DNA of 44,611 nucleotides from an uncultured Nostocoides sp. Its GTDB lineage: Bacteria > Actinomycetota > Actinomycetes > Actinomycetales > Dermatophilaceae. The position numbers were made by a program, and so were the translations under genes. Position 1 is the first letter of the stretch; every line of letters begins with the position of its first letter. The notes beneath the pieces are model-generated. The model did not search any database. It was not told where the DNA came from and worked only from the letters and a program-made list of their open reading frames with translations. Positions 35,914 to 43,320 of this stretch are shown here, piece after piece. The stretch spans positions 1 to 44,611 of the forward strand of contig CALLZC010000070.1 in assembly GCA_937858995.1 (NCBI GenBank), in the 5' to 3' direction.

Positions 35914-36926
35914 CCCCCGAACTGAGCGCCGTCATCGTCTCGGCGGGGGTGACCGGGGCCGTGGCGCTCGCCGGGGGCGGTGTGCTGACCACGGTGAGCC
36001 GCCACCAGCCCGCCCGGGCAGCACTCTTTGCCCCCCTCGTCGTGGTGCTCTCGCTCGCCGCGGGGGTTGCCGTTGCCACCCGCCAAATGGTCATTGGGTT
36101 CGACGACTACCGAACCTTGCTCTTCGTGCTTCTCGCCGGTGCGCCCATGGCGGTGCTGATCGGGATGTTGCTGGCCCGGCGGGTGCATGCCGTCGAACAA
36201 GCGGCACTCGCCGAGCGGGCCGACCGGGAGCGCGAAGCGAGGGTCACCACCGAGCGCCGCGAGACCATCCGCTGGTTGAGTCATGACCTGCGCACACCGC
36301 TGTCGGGGATCCGACTCCTCGCGGAATCGCTGCGGGAGAACGCCATCGGGGACTCCGGTGAGGCCCGGTCGCTGGATGCGATCCTGCGTGCGAGTGATCG
36401 CCTCGAGGCAATGGTGGACGATATCGCCGAGCTCTCGCGGTTGCAGGGCAGCGAGACGGCAGACCGACCACGGGAGAGCGCCGACCTGCAGGACCTGATC
36501 TCGGATGCGGCGAGCGCCCTGCTGCCTTTTGCCGAGGCAGGCACGGTGACGATCCGCCCCGGCGTCACCAATAGCGCTGTCGTGCACGCGGATCCGGCCT
36601 CGCTGGGCCGGGCGTTGACGAACCTGGTCCGCAATGCGGTGCAGCACACTCCGCCCGGAGGTCAGGTGGTCATCGATGTGGACGCGCGGCCTGTCCCGGT
36701 GGTGCGCGTGCGCGATGGCTGCGGCGGCATTCCGGCCGATGACCTGGCGCGCGTCTTCGAGCCCGGCTGGCGAGGGGATCAGGCGCGCACCAGCAGCGGC
36801 GCCGGGATGGGCCTGGGGTTGGCCATTGCCCGCGAGACGGCCCGCAGCCACGGCGGGGACCTAACTGTCCGCAACCAGCTCGACGGGTCCGGGTGCGTCT
36901 TCGAGTTGGTGCTCCCCAATTCGTGA
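35910..36926 (+). CDS. Two-component sensor histidine kinase
   Basis: A 338-residue membrane sensor kinase. It has three or so N-terminal hydrophobic segments (AVIVSAGVTGAVALAGGGVL, LFAPLVVVLSLAAGVAVA and LLFVLLAGAPMAVLIGMLLA) with almost no extracytoplasmic domain, so it may sense the membrane or a partner protein. A helical linker leads to the H-box RWLSHDLRTPLSGIRLLAES. The ATPase domain has the N-box LTNLVRNAVQHTPPGGQ, G1 VRDGCGGIPADD and G2 SGAGMGLGLAIARETA. GTG 35910 is placed by the overlap with the regulator's stop and by GGGAG at 35900-35904. Confidence 0.95.
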   Translation: MTPELSAVIVSAGVTGAVALAGGGVLTTVSRHQPARAALFAPLVVVLSLAAGVAVATRQMVIGFDDYRTLLFVLLAGAPMAVLIGMLLARRVHAVEQAALAERADREREARVTTERRETIRWLSHDLRTPLSGIRLLAESLRENAIGDSGEARSLDAILRASDRLEAMVDDIAELSRLQGSETADRPRESADLQDLISDAASALLPFAEAGTVTIRPGVTNSAVVHADPASLGRALTNLVRNAVQHTPPGGQVVIDVDARPVPVVRVRDGCGGIPADDLARVFEPGWRGDQARTSSGAGMGLGLAIARETARSHGGDLTVRNQLDGSGCVFELVLPNS

Positions 36927-37066
36927 GGACGCCGGACAGCGCGTGTGGGCATCGGATAGTTCTTAAGGCCGTATGACGGATCGCTCCCCTGACTGGCCCT
37001 GATCGCCGCGGCTCGCCTTGACTGGGGATGACCCAGCACCCCCACACGACAAAGGACTCGATTCTC

Positions 37067-37585
37067 GTGCCCAAGACAACGCTGCGAACCGCCGCCACCC
37101 TCTGTGCCGGAGCCCTGGCACTGGCCCTGAGCGCATGCGGCAGTGCGACGACCGATGGCGCCGCCGCCAGTTCGACGGCCGCCTCCGCCACCAAGACCAT
37201 GTCCGGCGAGGCATCGAGCAGCGCGCCGATGACGGACAAGCCGACCTCCGGCGCCACGACGGACAAGGCCATGGCGGCCGGTGCATACATCAGCCTGGCG
37301 GACTACAAGTCCGCCATGGCCGACTACGCCGACACGGCCGTGGTGCTCTTCTTCCATGCATCCTGGTGCCCCGACTGCAAGGCGACCGACACCTCACTGA
37401 CCACCGACGGGGTGCCGGACGGCCTGACCGTCGTCAAGGTCGACTACGACACCGAGACCGACCTCAAGAAGAAGTACGGCATCACCCAGCAGCACACCTT
37501 CGTCGAGGTCGACCCCGAGCAGATGGCCGTCTCGAAGTGGACCGGGACCAAGACCGGCGCCGACATCCTCGCCAAGACCGCCTGA
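37067..37585 (+). CDS. Thioredoxin-like lipoprotein
   Basis: A 172-residue exported lipoprotein. The signal peptide LCAGALALALSAC ends at the lipobox LSAC (Cys near residue 23). A Thr/Ser/Ala-rich linker with repeated Met-Thr-Asp-Lys and Thr-Thr-Asp-Lys follows. The thioredoxin domain has VVLFFHASWCPDCKATD, with active site Cys-Pro-Asp-Cys, and the later QQHTFVEVDP, in which Thr-Phe stands where thioredoxins usually have a cis-proline turn. Such proteins carry out thiol exchange outside the membrane. GTG 37067 is preferred to ATG 37028 because AAAGGA lies just upstream. The CcdA-like gene starts three bases after the stop and probably supplies the reducing electrons. Confidence 0.9.
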   Translation: MPKTTLRTAATLCAGALALALSACGSATTDGAAASSTAASATKTMSGEASSSAPMTDKPTSGATTDKAMAAGAYISLADYKSAMADYADTAVVLFFHASWCPDCKATDTSLTTDGVPDGLTVVKVDYDTETDLKKKYGITQQHTFVEVDPEQMAVSKWTGTKTGADILAKTA

Positions 37586-37588
37586 CCG

Positions 37589-38311
37589 ATGCTGCTCGCC
37601 CTGGCCGGTGCGTTGGTGGCTGGCGCCCTGACAACCCTGTCCCCCTGCACGCTGAGCGTCTTGCCGGTGATCCTGGGCGGCAGCCTGGATCCCGGGTCCC
37701 GCGCCGCACCCGCCCGGCGCGCGGTCGCGATCGCCCTCGGCCTGGGCGCATCGGTCTTCCTCTTCACGCTCCTGCTGCGGGCTAGCACGGCACTGATCGG
37801 CGTGCCCGCGTGGGCCTGGCGGTGGTTGAGTGGCGGCCTGCTGATTGCCCTCGGGCTGGCCGCCCTCGCCCCCTCGCTGTGGGACCGTGTGGCCGTCGCA
37901 ACCGGCATGAGTCGGGCCAGCGCCGCTGGGCTGCACGGAGCCGCCGGTCGCCCCGGGCTAAGCGGTGCGGCCCTGACCGGGGCCGCCCTCGGGCCGGTCT
38001 TCACCTCCTGCAGCCCGCTCTATGCGTATGTCGTGGTCACCGTCTTGCCCAGCGACCGGGCGCGGGGGCTGACCCTGCTCACGGCATACGTCATCGGGCT
38101 CGTGGGTGTCCTGCTGGTGATCGCTCTGCTCGGGCAGCGGGCGGTGGCCAAGGTGCGGTGGGCCGCCGACCCGCACTCCCGGGTGCGCCGCGGGCTGGGG
38201 CTCGGGTTCATTGTGATGGGCCTGCTCATCGCGACCGGAACCTTGGTCCGCCTCGAAACCTGGCTCGTGCAATCGTCCCCGATCCGCCCGTGGGAGCTAT
38301 TCGCCCCGTAG
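37589..38311 (+). CDS. CcdA/DsbD-type membrane electron-transfer protein
   Basis: A 240-residue polytopic protein of the CcdA/DsbD-beta family, which carries electrons from cytoplasmic thioredoxin to thiol proteins outside the membrane. Two conserved cysteines are in proline-rich turns at LTTLSPCTLSVLPVILGG (first helix) and LGPVFTSCSPLYAYV (middle), the expected pair. Six hydrophobic segments are visible. The start is three bases after the thioredoxin-like gene, so the two form a functional pair. It lies in the block inserted between DUF3090 and the histidine phosphatase gene. Confidence 0.92.
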   Translation: MLLALAGALVAGALTTLSPCTLSVLPVILGGSLDPGSRAAPARRAVAIALGLGASVFLFTLLLRASTALIGVPAWAWRWLSGGLLIALGLAALAPSLWDRVAVATGMSRASAAGLHGAAGRPGLSGAALTGAALGPVFTSCSPLYAYVVVTVLPSDRARGLTLLTAYVIGLVGVLLVIALLGQRAVAKVRWAADPHSRVRRGLGLGFIVMGLLIATGTLVRLETWLVQSSPIRPWELFAP

Positions 38312-38333
38312 AAAGTGCCTTGCCTCCGTCGCG

Positions 38334-39065
38334 TCAGCGCCCTTGGTCAGCGCCGGGGCCGGTCGGGGCGCCTGCGCCACCGCCGACGGCCCCCTCATCG
38401 CTCGCGGCCTCCTCGCTCGCGGGCACCAGGGCGTCCAGGCCGACTCCCGGACCGTTGACGCGCAGCACCAGGGGTCGACCGTGGGGATAGCGGATCACGC
38501 TGACGGAGGCCGGGTCGATCACGATGCGCTGGAACTGATCGAGATGCAGTCCCAGGGCGTCGGCCACGATCGCCTTGATCACATCGCCGTGGCTGACGGC
38601 CGCCCACACGGCCGCCGGGCCGTGCTCGGCCGCCACTTCGGCATCGGTGCGGCGCACCGCCTCGACGGCGCGCGCTGACATCTGGGCCAGCGACTCGCTC
38701 TCGAAGGCCTCGCTCGGTGGGAAGTGCGCTGCGGACGGGGTCCGTTGCACGGTCTGCCACAACGATTCGTGGGCGAGCTCGCTCAACGGCCGACCGGTCC
38801 ACGCACCGTAGCGGCACTCCCCCAGGCCCGCGTCGTGCTCCACCGGGACGCCCCAGCGCTGCGCCAGCGGCGTCGCGGTCTGCAGGGTCCGCGGCAGCGG
38901 GGAGGCGAGCACCCGGCATACGGGCAGGGCACCGAGATCCTCGCTCAGGCGCGCAGCCTGCGCGACCCCCGCCTCGTCCAGACCCACCCCGTCGAGCCAG
39001 CCCGCGAGGATGCCCGAGGCGTTGGCCGACGTGCGGCCATGGCGGATGAGCAGCAGTGTCGGCAC
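38334..39065 (-). CDS. MSMEG_4193-type histidine phosphatase
   Basis: A 243-residue phosphoglycerate mutase-fold protein. The catalytic motif is LLIRHGRTSANASG with the phospho-His near residue 9; the second His lies in AAVSHGDVIKAIVADALG, and the catalytic acid is in GECRYGAWTG. The C-terminal 40 residues are Pro/Ala/Gly-rich. Homologues accompany DUF3090 and the SCO1664-like gene in mycothiol producers; substrate unknown. GTG 39065 is chosen because CATACT stands seven bases upstream and because the frame further upstream consists of a tandem repeat. It converges on the CcdA-like gene, 22 bases apart. Confidence 0.92.
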   Translation of the reverse strand: MPTLLLIRHGRTSANASGILAGWLDGVGLDEAGVAQAARLSEDLGALPVCRVLASPLPRTLQTATPLAQRWGVPVEHDAGLGECRYGAWTGRPLSELAHESLWQTVQRTPSAAHFPPSEAFESESLAQMSARAVEAVRRTDAEVAAEHGPAAVWAAVSHGDVIKAIVADALGLHLDQFQRIVIDPASVSVIRYPHGRPLVLRVNGPGVGLDALVPASEEAASDEGAVGGGAGAPTGPGADQGR

Positions 39066-39072
39066 GCCGCTC

Positions 39073-39078
39073 AGTATG
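39073..39078 (-). promoter_or_regulatory. Leaderless -10 for the histidine phosphatase
   Basis: CATACT on the minus strand (four of six matches to TATAAT) lies seven bases before GTG 39065. Confidence 0.45.
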
Positions 39079-39080
39079 AC

Positions 39081-39140
39081 TGTCCGGGCGATGGCTGTCC
39101 GGGCGATGGCTGTCCGGGCGATGACTGTCCGGGAGCGCGC
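39081..39140. repeat. 15-base tandem repeat, four units
   Basis: The unit TGTCCGGGCGATGGC occurs at 39081-39095 and 39096-39110, with one change at 39111-39125 and a degenerate fourth copy at 39126-39140. It fills the gap between the divergent phosphatase and corA genes, just upstream of the phosphatase -10. It reads in frame on the minus strand as repeats of Ala-Arg-Thr-Ala-Ile, but that frame is not coding by context. Confidence 0.9.
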
Positions 39141-39174
39141 TGTGCGGCGGGTCACGGGCGGTGCCGTGGGGTAG

Positions 39175-39180
39175 CACAAT
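39175..39180 (+). promoter_or_regulatory. Candidate leaderless -10 for corA
   Basis: CACAAT (four of six to TATAAT) ends six bases before GTG 39187. A TAGCAC overlaps it three bases upstream and could serve instead. Confidence 0.4.
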
Positions 39181-39186
39181 GGGGCC

Positions 39187-40164
39187 GTGATCGTGGACCA
39201 GGCCAAGTATGTCGATGGCGTACGCCAACCGTGCGGCGACCTGAGCGACGAACTGGCCCTGCTCCGCACGCATGGGGCGGGTCCGGACTTCTTGTGGATC
39301 GGTCTGAACGACCCGACGTCGGCCGAATTCGACCTGGTGCGCTCGGAGCTCGACCTGCACCCGCTTGCTGTCGAGGATGTACTGAAGGGCAAGCAGCGGG
39401 CCAAGATCGAGCGCTATGACGACACCCTGTTCGTCGTTTTGAAGACCCTGCGCTATGAGGAGGAAACCTCCGACATCGAGACCGGCGAGATCATGGCCTT
39501 CGTCGGGGATCGCTTCCTGTTGACCATCCGCCGCGGCGATGCCGCTCCCCTGCATGGGGTGCGCCTGACTCTGGAGAAGGATCCGTCGGCCCTGGCGGCC
39601 GGACCGCAGGTCGCCCTCTATGCCATCATCGACCGGATCGTCGACTCCTATCTCGTCATCGATGATGAACTCGGCCGGGACCTCGAGGGGATCGAGGAGG
39701 GGGTCTTCAAGGACGCCGACACGATTGCCTCGCAAACCATCTACAACCTCAAGCGTGAGGTCCTGGAGTTCAAGCGAGCCGCCATCCCGCTGGCGCGTGC
39801 GGTGCAGCTCAGCTTCGGTCCGTCCAGCAGCTTGGTCGACAACGAGACGAAACTGCTCTATCGGGACGTCAGCGACCATCTCTCCCGTGTCATTGACCAC
39901 ATCGAGTCGTATGACCGGCTCCTCACCGACGTGCTCCACGCCCACTTGGCCCGGGTGGGCGTGCGCCAGAACGAGGACATGCGCAAGATCTCGGCCTGGG
40001 TGGCTATCGCGGCCATGCCGACGATGATCGCCGGGATCTATGGCATGAACTTCGAGCACATGCCCGAGTTGGGCTGGACCTACGGCTATCCGATGGCCCT
40101 GCTGCTCATGGCCACCGTATGCGGCATGCTCTATCGGGCCTTCCGCCGCTCCGGCTGGCTCTGA
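39187..40164 (+). CDS. corA: CorA-type magnesium/cobalt transporter
   Basis: A 325-residue divalent-cation channel of the CorA family, a pentamer of the inner membrane. The soluble N-terminal domain has LWIGLNDPTSAEFDLV and HPLAVEDVLKGKQRAKIERY. A long stalk helix (VFKDADTIASQTIYNLKREV) leads to the two C-terminal membrane helices, with the signature YGMNFEHMPE between them (about 285-294) and a basic C-terminus (RAFRRSGWL). The GMN motif is the selectivity filter. GTG 39187 is set by the -10-like CACAAT six bases upstream. The end carries a duplication of 21 bases (40148-40189) that includes the stop codon. Confidence 0.96.
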   Translation: MIVDQAKYVDGVRQPCGDLSDELALLRTHGAGPDFLWIGLNDPTSAEFDLVRSELDLHPLAVEDVLKGKQRAKIERYDDTLFVVLKTLRYEEETSDIETGEIMAFVGDRFLLTIRRGDAAPLHGVRLTLEKDPSALAAGPQVALYAIIDRIVDSYLVIDDELGRDLEGIEEGVFKDADTIASQTIYNLKREVLEFKRAAIPLARAVQLSFGPSSSLVDNETKLLYRDVSDHLSRVIDHIESYDRLLTDVLHAHLARVGVRQNEDMRKISAWVAIAAMPTMIAGIYGMNFEHMPELGWTYGYPMALLLMATVCGMLYRAFRRSGWL

Positions 40165-40189
40165 GGCTGCTCCGGCTGGCGCTGAGGCC
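40148..40189. repeat. 21-base direct duplication at the corA stop
   Basis: Bases 40148-40168 and 40169-40189 match at 19 of 21 positions (GCTCCGGCTGGCTCTGAGGC against GCTCCGGCTGGCGCTGAGGC over the first 20). The first copy holds the corA TGA (40162-40164); the second carries an in-frame TGA 21 bases later. CTGAGG (40182-40187) and CCTCAG (40200-40205) can also pair, possibly a weak terminator between the convergent corA and uppP genes. Confidence 0.85.
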
Positions 40190-40201
40190 GCACCGGCGAC
40201 C

Positions 40202-41053
40202 TCAGGTGGCGGCGATCCAGCCCATGCCCAAGGCGGCGGCCAGCGCCAGGCCGGCGGCGACCCGGTAGTTGACGAAGGCCATGAGCGAGTTGTTGGCCAC
40301 GAATTTCAGCAGCCACGCGATGGAGGCGTAGGCCACCACGAAGGCCACGACCATCCCGACGAGCATTTGCCCCATCCCGAGATCGGCCAGCCCGTGGCGT
40401 TCCTCGACGGCCTGGAAGACCCCACCGGCAGTCAGGGCCGGGATGGCCATGAAGAAGCTCAACTCGGTTGCCGTCACCCGGTCGATGCCGCGCAGCAGCC
40501 CGGCCGAGATGGTGGCCCCCGAGCGGGAGACGCCCGGGATGAGCGAGAAGCACTGCATCAGGCCGATCAGGAGGCCGTCACGCAGGGTGACCTGGCCTTC
40601 ACCGCGCTGGGTGCCGGCCGCCGCCAACGCCGCATGACGCCGCTCGGCCCAGACCATCACTCCGCTCCACAACACCAGGGCCGCAGCCACGACCCACAAG
40701 CTGCGCAGCGGCCCCGCGATGATGCCCTTGCCGAGGAATCCCACGACACCCACCGGCAGCGACCCGACGATCACGGCCCAGGCGAGGGTGTAGTCGTGCC
40801 CGCGCCGACTCGCGTCGCTCAGGCCCCGGATCCACGCCATGAACAACCGGGCGATCTTCTTGGCGAAGTAGATGAAGGTCGCCACGATCGCGCCGAACTG
40901 GATGATGACGGTGTATGCCGTGATGGCCTTGTCATCGACCGGCAAGCCCAAGAGCTTCTCGGCCACGGTGAGGTGACCGGTGGAGGAGACGGGCAGGAAT
41001 TCGGTCAGGCCTTCGACGATGCCGAGCACGACGGCATCGAAATAGCTGAGCAT
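40202..41053 (-). CDS. uppP: Undecaprenyl-diphosphatase UppP (BacA)
   Basis: A 283-residue integral membrane enzyme that removes a phosphate from undecaprenyl pyrophosphate, recycling the lipid carrier for peptidoglycan and other envelope polymers; excess gives bacitracin resistance. The active-site segments are GIVEGLTEFLPVSSTGH (about 11-27) and IPGVSRSGATISAGLLRG (about 168-185). Seven or eight hydrophobic helices are visible. ATG 41053 has GAGG ten bases upstream. It closes the mshC-corA-uppP block, in an order similar to other actinobacteria. Confidence 0.97.
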   Translation of the reverse strand: MLSYFDAVVLGIVEGLTEFLPVSSTGHLTVAEKLLGLPVDDKAITAYTVIIQFGAIVATFIYFAKKIARLFMAWIRGLSDASRRGHDYTLAWAVIVGSLPVGVVGFLGKGIIAGPLRSLWVVAAALVLWSGVMVWAERRHAALAAAGTQRGEGQVTLRDGLLIGLMQCFSLIPGVSRSGATISAGLLRGIDRVTATELSFFMAIPALTAGGVFQAVEERHGLADLGMGQMLVGMVVAFVVAYASIAWLLKFVANNSLMAFVNYRVAAGLALAAALGMGWIAAT

Positions 41054-41107
41054 GGGGTGAAACCTCGATCAGAGTGGATGAGTGACGACGGGCGCAGGTG
41101 GTCAGCC

Positions 41108-41551
41108 TCAGGTCGGGTGCGCCTGATGGTCCACCTCGTCAAGGTCATCGAGGTCCTCGCCCTGGGCTGCCGGGTCGGCATCGTCGATTCCGTCGATGTC
41201 GAGGACGTCGAACTCCTCCTCATCCAGACCCAGGTAGCGCTGGTCGGCATCCGAGTCGTCCTCGGCGTCGGCGCCCCCACTGGCAACGGCATCCTCATCC
41301 TCGTCGTCGTCGTCATCATCATCGTCGTCGTCGTCGCTGTCGTCGTCCTCCTCGACGGCGTAGACGTCCAGCGGCGTCATCTCGCCGTAAGCCTCCAGGA
41401 GGGCGTCGTCGTATTCCTCGAAGGCGTCGGCGAGATCGTCGTAGGCCGCCACGACGCTGGGGTCGTCCTCGCCGCGCCGCTGTGCACACGCTTCCAGGTG
41501 ACGTTCGAAGGCGGCGGTCAGGGCTTGCAGGGCAATGCGGGGGTCGGCCAT
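41108..41551 (-). CDS. Highly acidic conserved hypothetical protein
   Basis: A 147-residue cytoplasmic protein of no recognised family. The first 65 or so residues form a helical domain (ALQALTAAFERHLEACAQRR, then VVAAYDDLADAFEEYDDALL) ending in MTPLDVYAVEE. The rest is almost purely acidic, with an unbroken run of about a dozen Asp and a second Asp/Glu-rich half (DDADPAAQGEDLDDLDEVD). The DNA there (about 41301-41352) is a GTC/ATC trinucleotide run. ATG 41551 has TACGGT six bases upstream. It follows the M20 gene by 17 bases. Acidic proteins of this kind can bind basic proteins or metal ions, but no role is claimed. Confidence 0.85.
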   Translation of the reverse strand: MADPRIALQALTAAFERHLEACAQRRGEDDPSVVAAYDDLADAFEEYDDALLEAYGEMTPLDVYAVEEDDDSDDDDDDDDDDDEDEDAVASGGADAEDDSDADQRYLGLDEEEFDVLDIDGIDDADPAAQGEDLDDLDEVDHQAHPT

Positions 41552-41557
41552 GCCTCA

Positions 41558-41563
41558 ACCGTA
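41558..41563 (-). promoter_or_regulatory. Leaderless -10 for the acidic protein gene
   Basis: TACGGT on the minus strand lies six bases before ATG 41551, in the 17-base gap after the M20 peptidase stop. It would let this gene be expressed separately from the peptidase. Confidence 0.55.
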
Positions 41564-41568
41564 GCGCG

Positions 41569-42876
41569 TCAATATGTGGTGAGCAGACGGCGCAGAACTC
41601 GAGTGCCGAACCGGAGGGACTGCGTGGGCACGCGTTCGTCGATCCCGTGGAACATCGGCGCGAATTCCAGGTCCGCGGGCAATTGCAGCGGGGCGAAACC
41701 ATAGCCGGTGATGCCGAGCCGGGAGAGGGCCTTGTTGTCGGTCCCGCCGGAAAGGCAATACGGCAGCACCTCGGCACCGGGGTCCTCGGCCTGCAGCGCG
41801 GCCACCATGGCGGCGACCAGGCCGCCCGAGAAGGGGCTGTCCAAGGCGATGTCGTCGTGACGGATCTCGATGTCGACGTGATCACCGGCCAGGTCCGCCA
41901 GGGTCTTGAGGACTCTCTCGTCATGTCCCGGGAGGAAGCGGCAGTCCAGACTCGCGCTGGCATCTTGCGGCACGACATTGTGCTTGTAGCCCGCGTCCAG
42001 CATCGTGGCATTGGCGGTGTCGCGCAGCGTGGCGCGCACGAACCCGGCCGCCCCGCCCAGGTGAGCGAGCAGCGGCTCGGGGTCCCCGGCATACCCGGTG
42101 CCGGTGATCCGGCTGAGGCCGTCCAGGAGTTCGCGGACGGAAGGGATGAACTCCAGCGGCCATTCATGGGCATCGATGCGGGCAATCGCCTGCGCGAGCC
42201 GCACGATCGGGTTCTCGTCATTGGGCACCGAGCCGTGCCCGGCGCGCCCGTGGGCGGTCAGGCGCAGCCACAAGATCCCCTTCTCGGCTGTTTGGAGCAG
42301 GTATGCCCGTTGGGTCGCCCCGTCGGCGCGCGGCAGCGTGACGCTGAAACCGCCCACCTCACTGATCGCCTCCGTGACTCCCGCGAAGATCTCCGGGTGG
42401 TTGGCGACCACCCACTGCGAGCCGTAGACCCCGCCGGCCTCCTCGTCGGCGAAGAAGCCAAAGACCAGGTCGCGCCGCGGCCGTATGCCGCAGCGCGCCA
42501 TCTCGCGGACGGTTGCGAGCATCATCGCCACCATCCCCTTCATATCGACGGCCCCTCGGCCCCAGATGCAGCCGTCGCGGTCCAGGCCGGAGAACGGATC
42601 GACCTGCCAGTGCGCGGCATTCGCCGGAACGACGTCCAGGTGGCCGTGGACGCACAGGGCCGGCAGGCTCGAGTCCGCGCCGGGGATCCGCGCGAAGACA
42701 CTCGGTCGCTCGGGTGCCGGGGCGACCACCAGCGGATCGAGGCCGACCTCGCGCAGCTGCGCGACGACATACGCCGCCGCCGCCCGCTCGTCGCCGCGGC
42801 CCTCCCCGTAGTTGCTGGAATCGATGCGGATCAGCTCTTGGCAGATCCGCACCACGTCCTGGGGCGCCTCGCTCAT
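41569..42876 (-). CDS. M20-family metallopeptidase/deacylase
   Basis: A 435-residue M20/M25/M40 family di-zinc hydrolase (ArgE/DapE/ACY1-like), which removes an acyl group or cleaves a peptide bond. The first metal site is LCVHGHLDVVPA with the His and Asp ligands, the bridging Asp is in WGRGAVDMKGMVAMML, the catalytic Glu pair in FFADEEAGGVYGSQW, and a later His in FHGIDERVP. The dimerisation domain (LTAHGRAGHGSVPNDENP) is complete. Length is typical. ATG 42876 has TACGCT six bases upstream. Substrate not deducible. Confidence 0.94.
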   Translation of the reverse strand: MSEAPQDVVRICQELIRIDSSNYGEGRGDERAAAAYVVAQLREVGLDPLVVAPAPERPSVFARIPGADSSLPALCVHGHLDVVPANAAHWQVDPFSGLDRDGCIWGRGAVDMKGMVAMMLATVREMARCGIRPRRDLVFGFFADEEAGGVYGSQWVVANHPEIFAGVTEAISEVGGFSVTLPRADGATQRAYLLQTAEKGILWLRLTAHGRAGHGSVPNDENPIVRLAQAIARIDAHEWPLEFIPSVRELLDGLSRITGTGYAGDPEPLLAHLGGAAGFVRATLRDTANATMLDAGYKHNVVPQDASASLDCRFLPGHDERVLKTLADLAGDHVDIEIRHDDIALDSPFSGGLVAAMVAALQAEDPGAEVLPYCLSGGTDNKALSRLGITGYGFAPLQLPADLEFAPMFHGIDERVPTQSLRFGTRVLRRLLTTY

Positions 42877-42882
42877 GCGTTC

Positions 42883-42888
42883 AGCGTA
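42883..42888 (-). promoter_or_regulatory. Leaderless -10 for the M20 peptidase gene
   Basis: TACGCT on the minus strand lies six bases before ATG 42876, identical in sequence and spacing to the response-regulator promoter. Confidence 0.6.
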
Positions 42889-42989
42889 TGCCGCGGCCCG
42901 TGGGTGGGGTGGGCGAGAGCACGGTCTCGCTCGCGCCGCCCGCTGCGGACCAACTTCGCCAACCCCTGGCGCAATCGCCCGACCCTAGG

Positions 42990-42995
42990 TAGAGT
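42990..42995 (+). promoter_or_regulatory. Leaderless -10 for the PadR gene
   Basis: TAGAGT lies six bases before ATG 43002, the spacing seen at other leaderless starts in this window. Confidence 0.6.
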
Positions 42996-43001
42996 ACGAC
43001 T

Positions 43002-43319
43002 ATGGGAGAACCACGCATGACACTCGCCACGCAACGGGTCCTCGGTGCCTTCCTCGCCGACTCCGACCGCGAATTTCACGGCTACGAGCTGGGCCAGGAG
43101 GCGGGCCTGGCGAGCGGCACCATTCACCCGATCCTCGCCCGGCTCGAAGCTGCGGGTTGGCTCGACTCGCGCTGGGAAGAGATCGATGAGCGTGCCGAGG
43201 GCCGGCGTGCGCGCCGCTACTACCGGCTGACCGACTCCGGCGTGAACGCCGCCCGCACCGCCCTGGCGCGGGTACGGCCCGTAGGTCGGCTGGCCCTACG
43301 TCCGAGCGAAGGAAGCTGA
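43002..43319 (+). CDS. PadR-family transcriptional regulator
   Basis: A 105-residue winged-helix regulator. The DNA-binding segment is TQRVLGAFLADSDREFHGYE, then LGQEAGLASGTIHPILARLE (recognition helix) and the wing AEGRRARRYYRLTDSG. The usual long C-terminal dimer helix is short, so it belongs to the small PadR group. ATG 43002 is favoured by TAGAGT six bases upstream, a leaderless signal; the alternative ATG 43017 has GGGAG at 43004-43008 eight bases before it. Both could be used. It is followed one base later by a small gene, and PadR proteins often control their own operon, so that gene is the likeliest target or partner. Confidence 0.88.
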   Translation: MGEPRMTLATQRVLGAFLADSDREFHGYELGQEAGLASGTIHPILARLEAAGWLDSRWEEIDERAEGRRARRYYRLTDSGVNAARTALARVRPVGRLALRPSEGS

Positions 43320-43320
43320 C

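Noticed and set aside
39081-39140. CRISPR array.
   Set aside because: The repeats are contiguous 15-mers without spacers and there are no cas genes.
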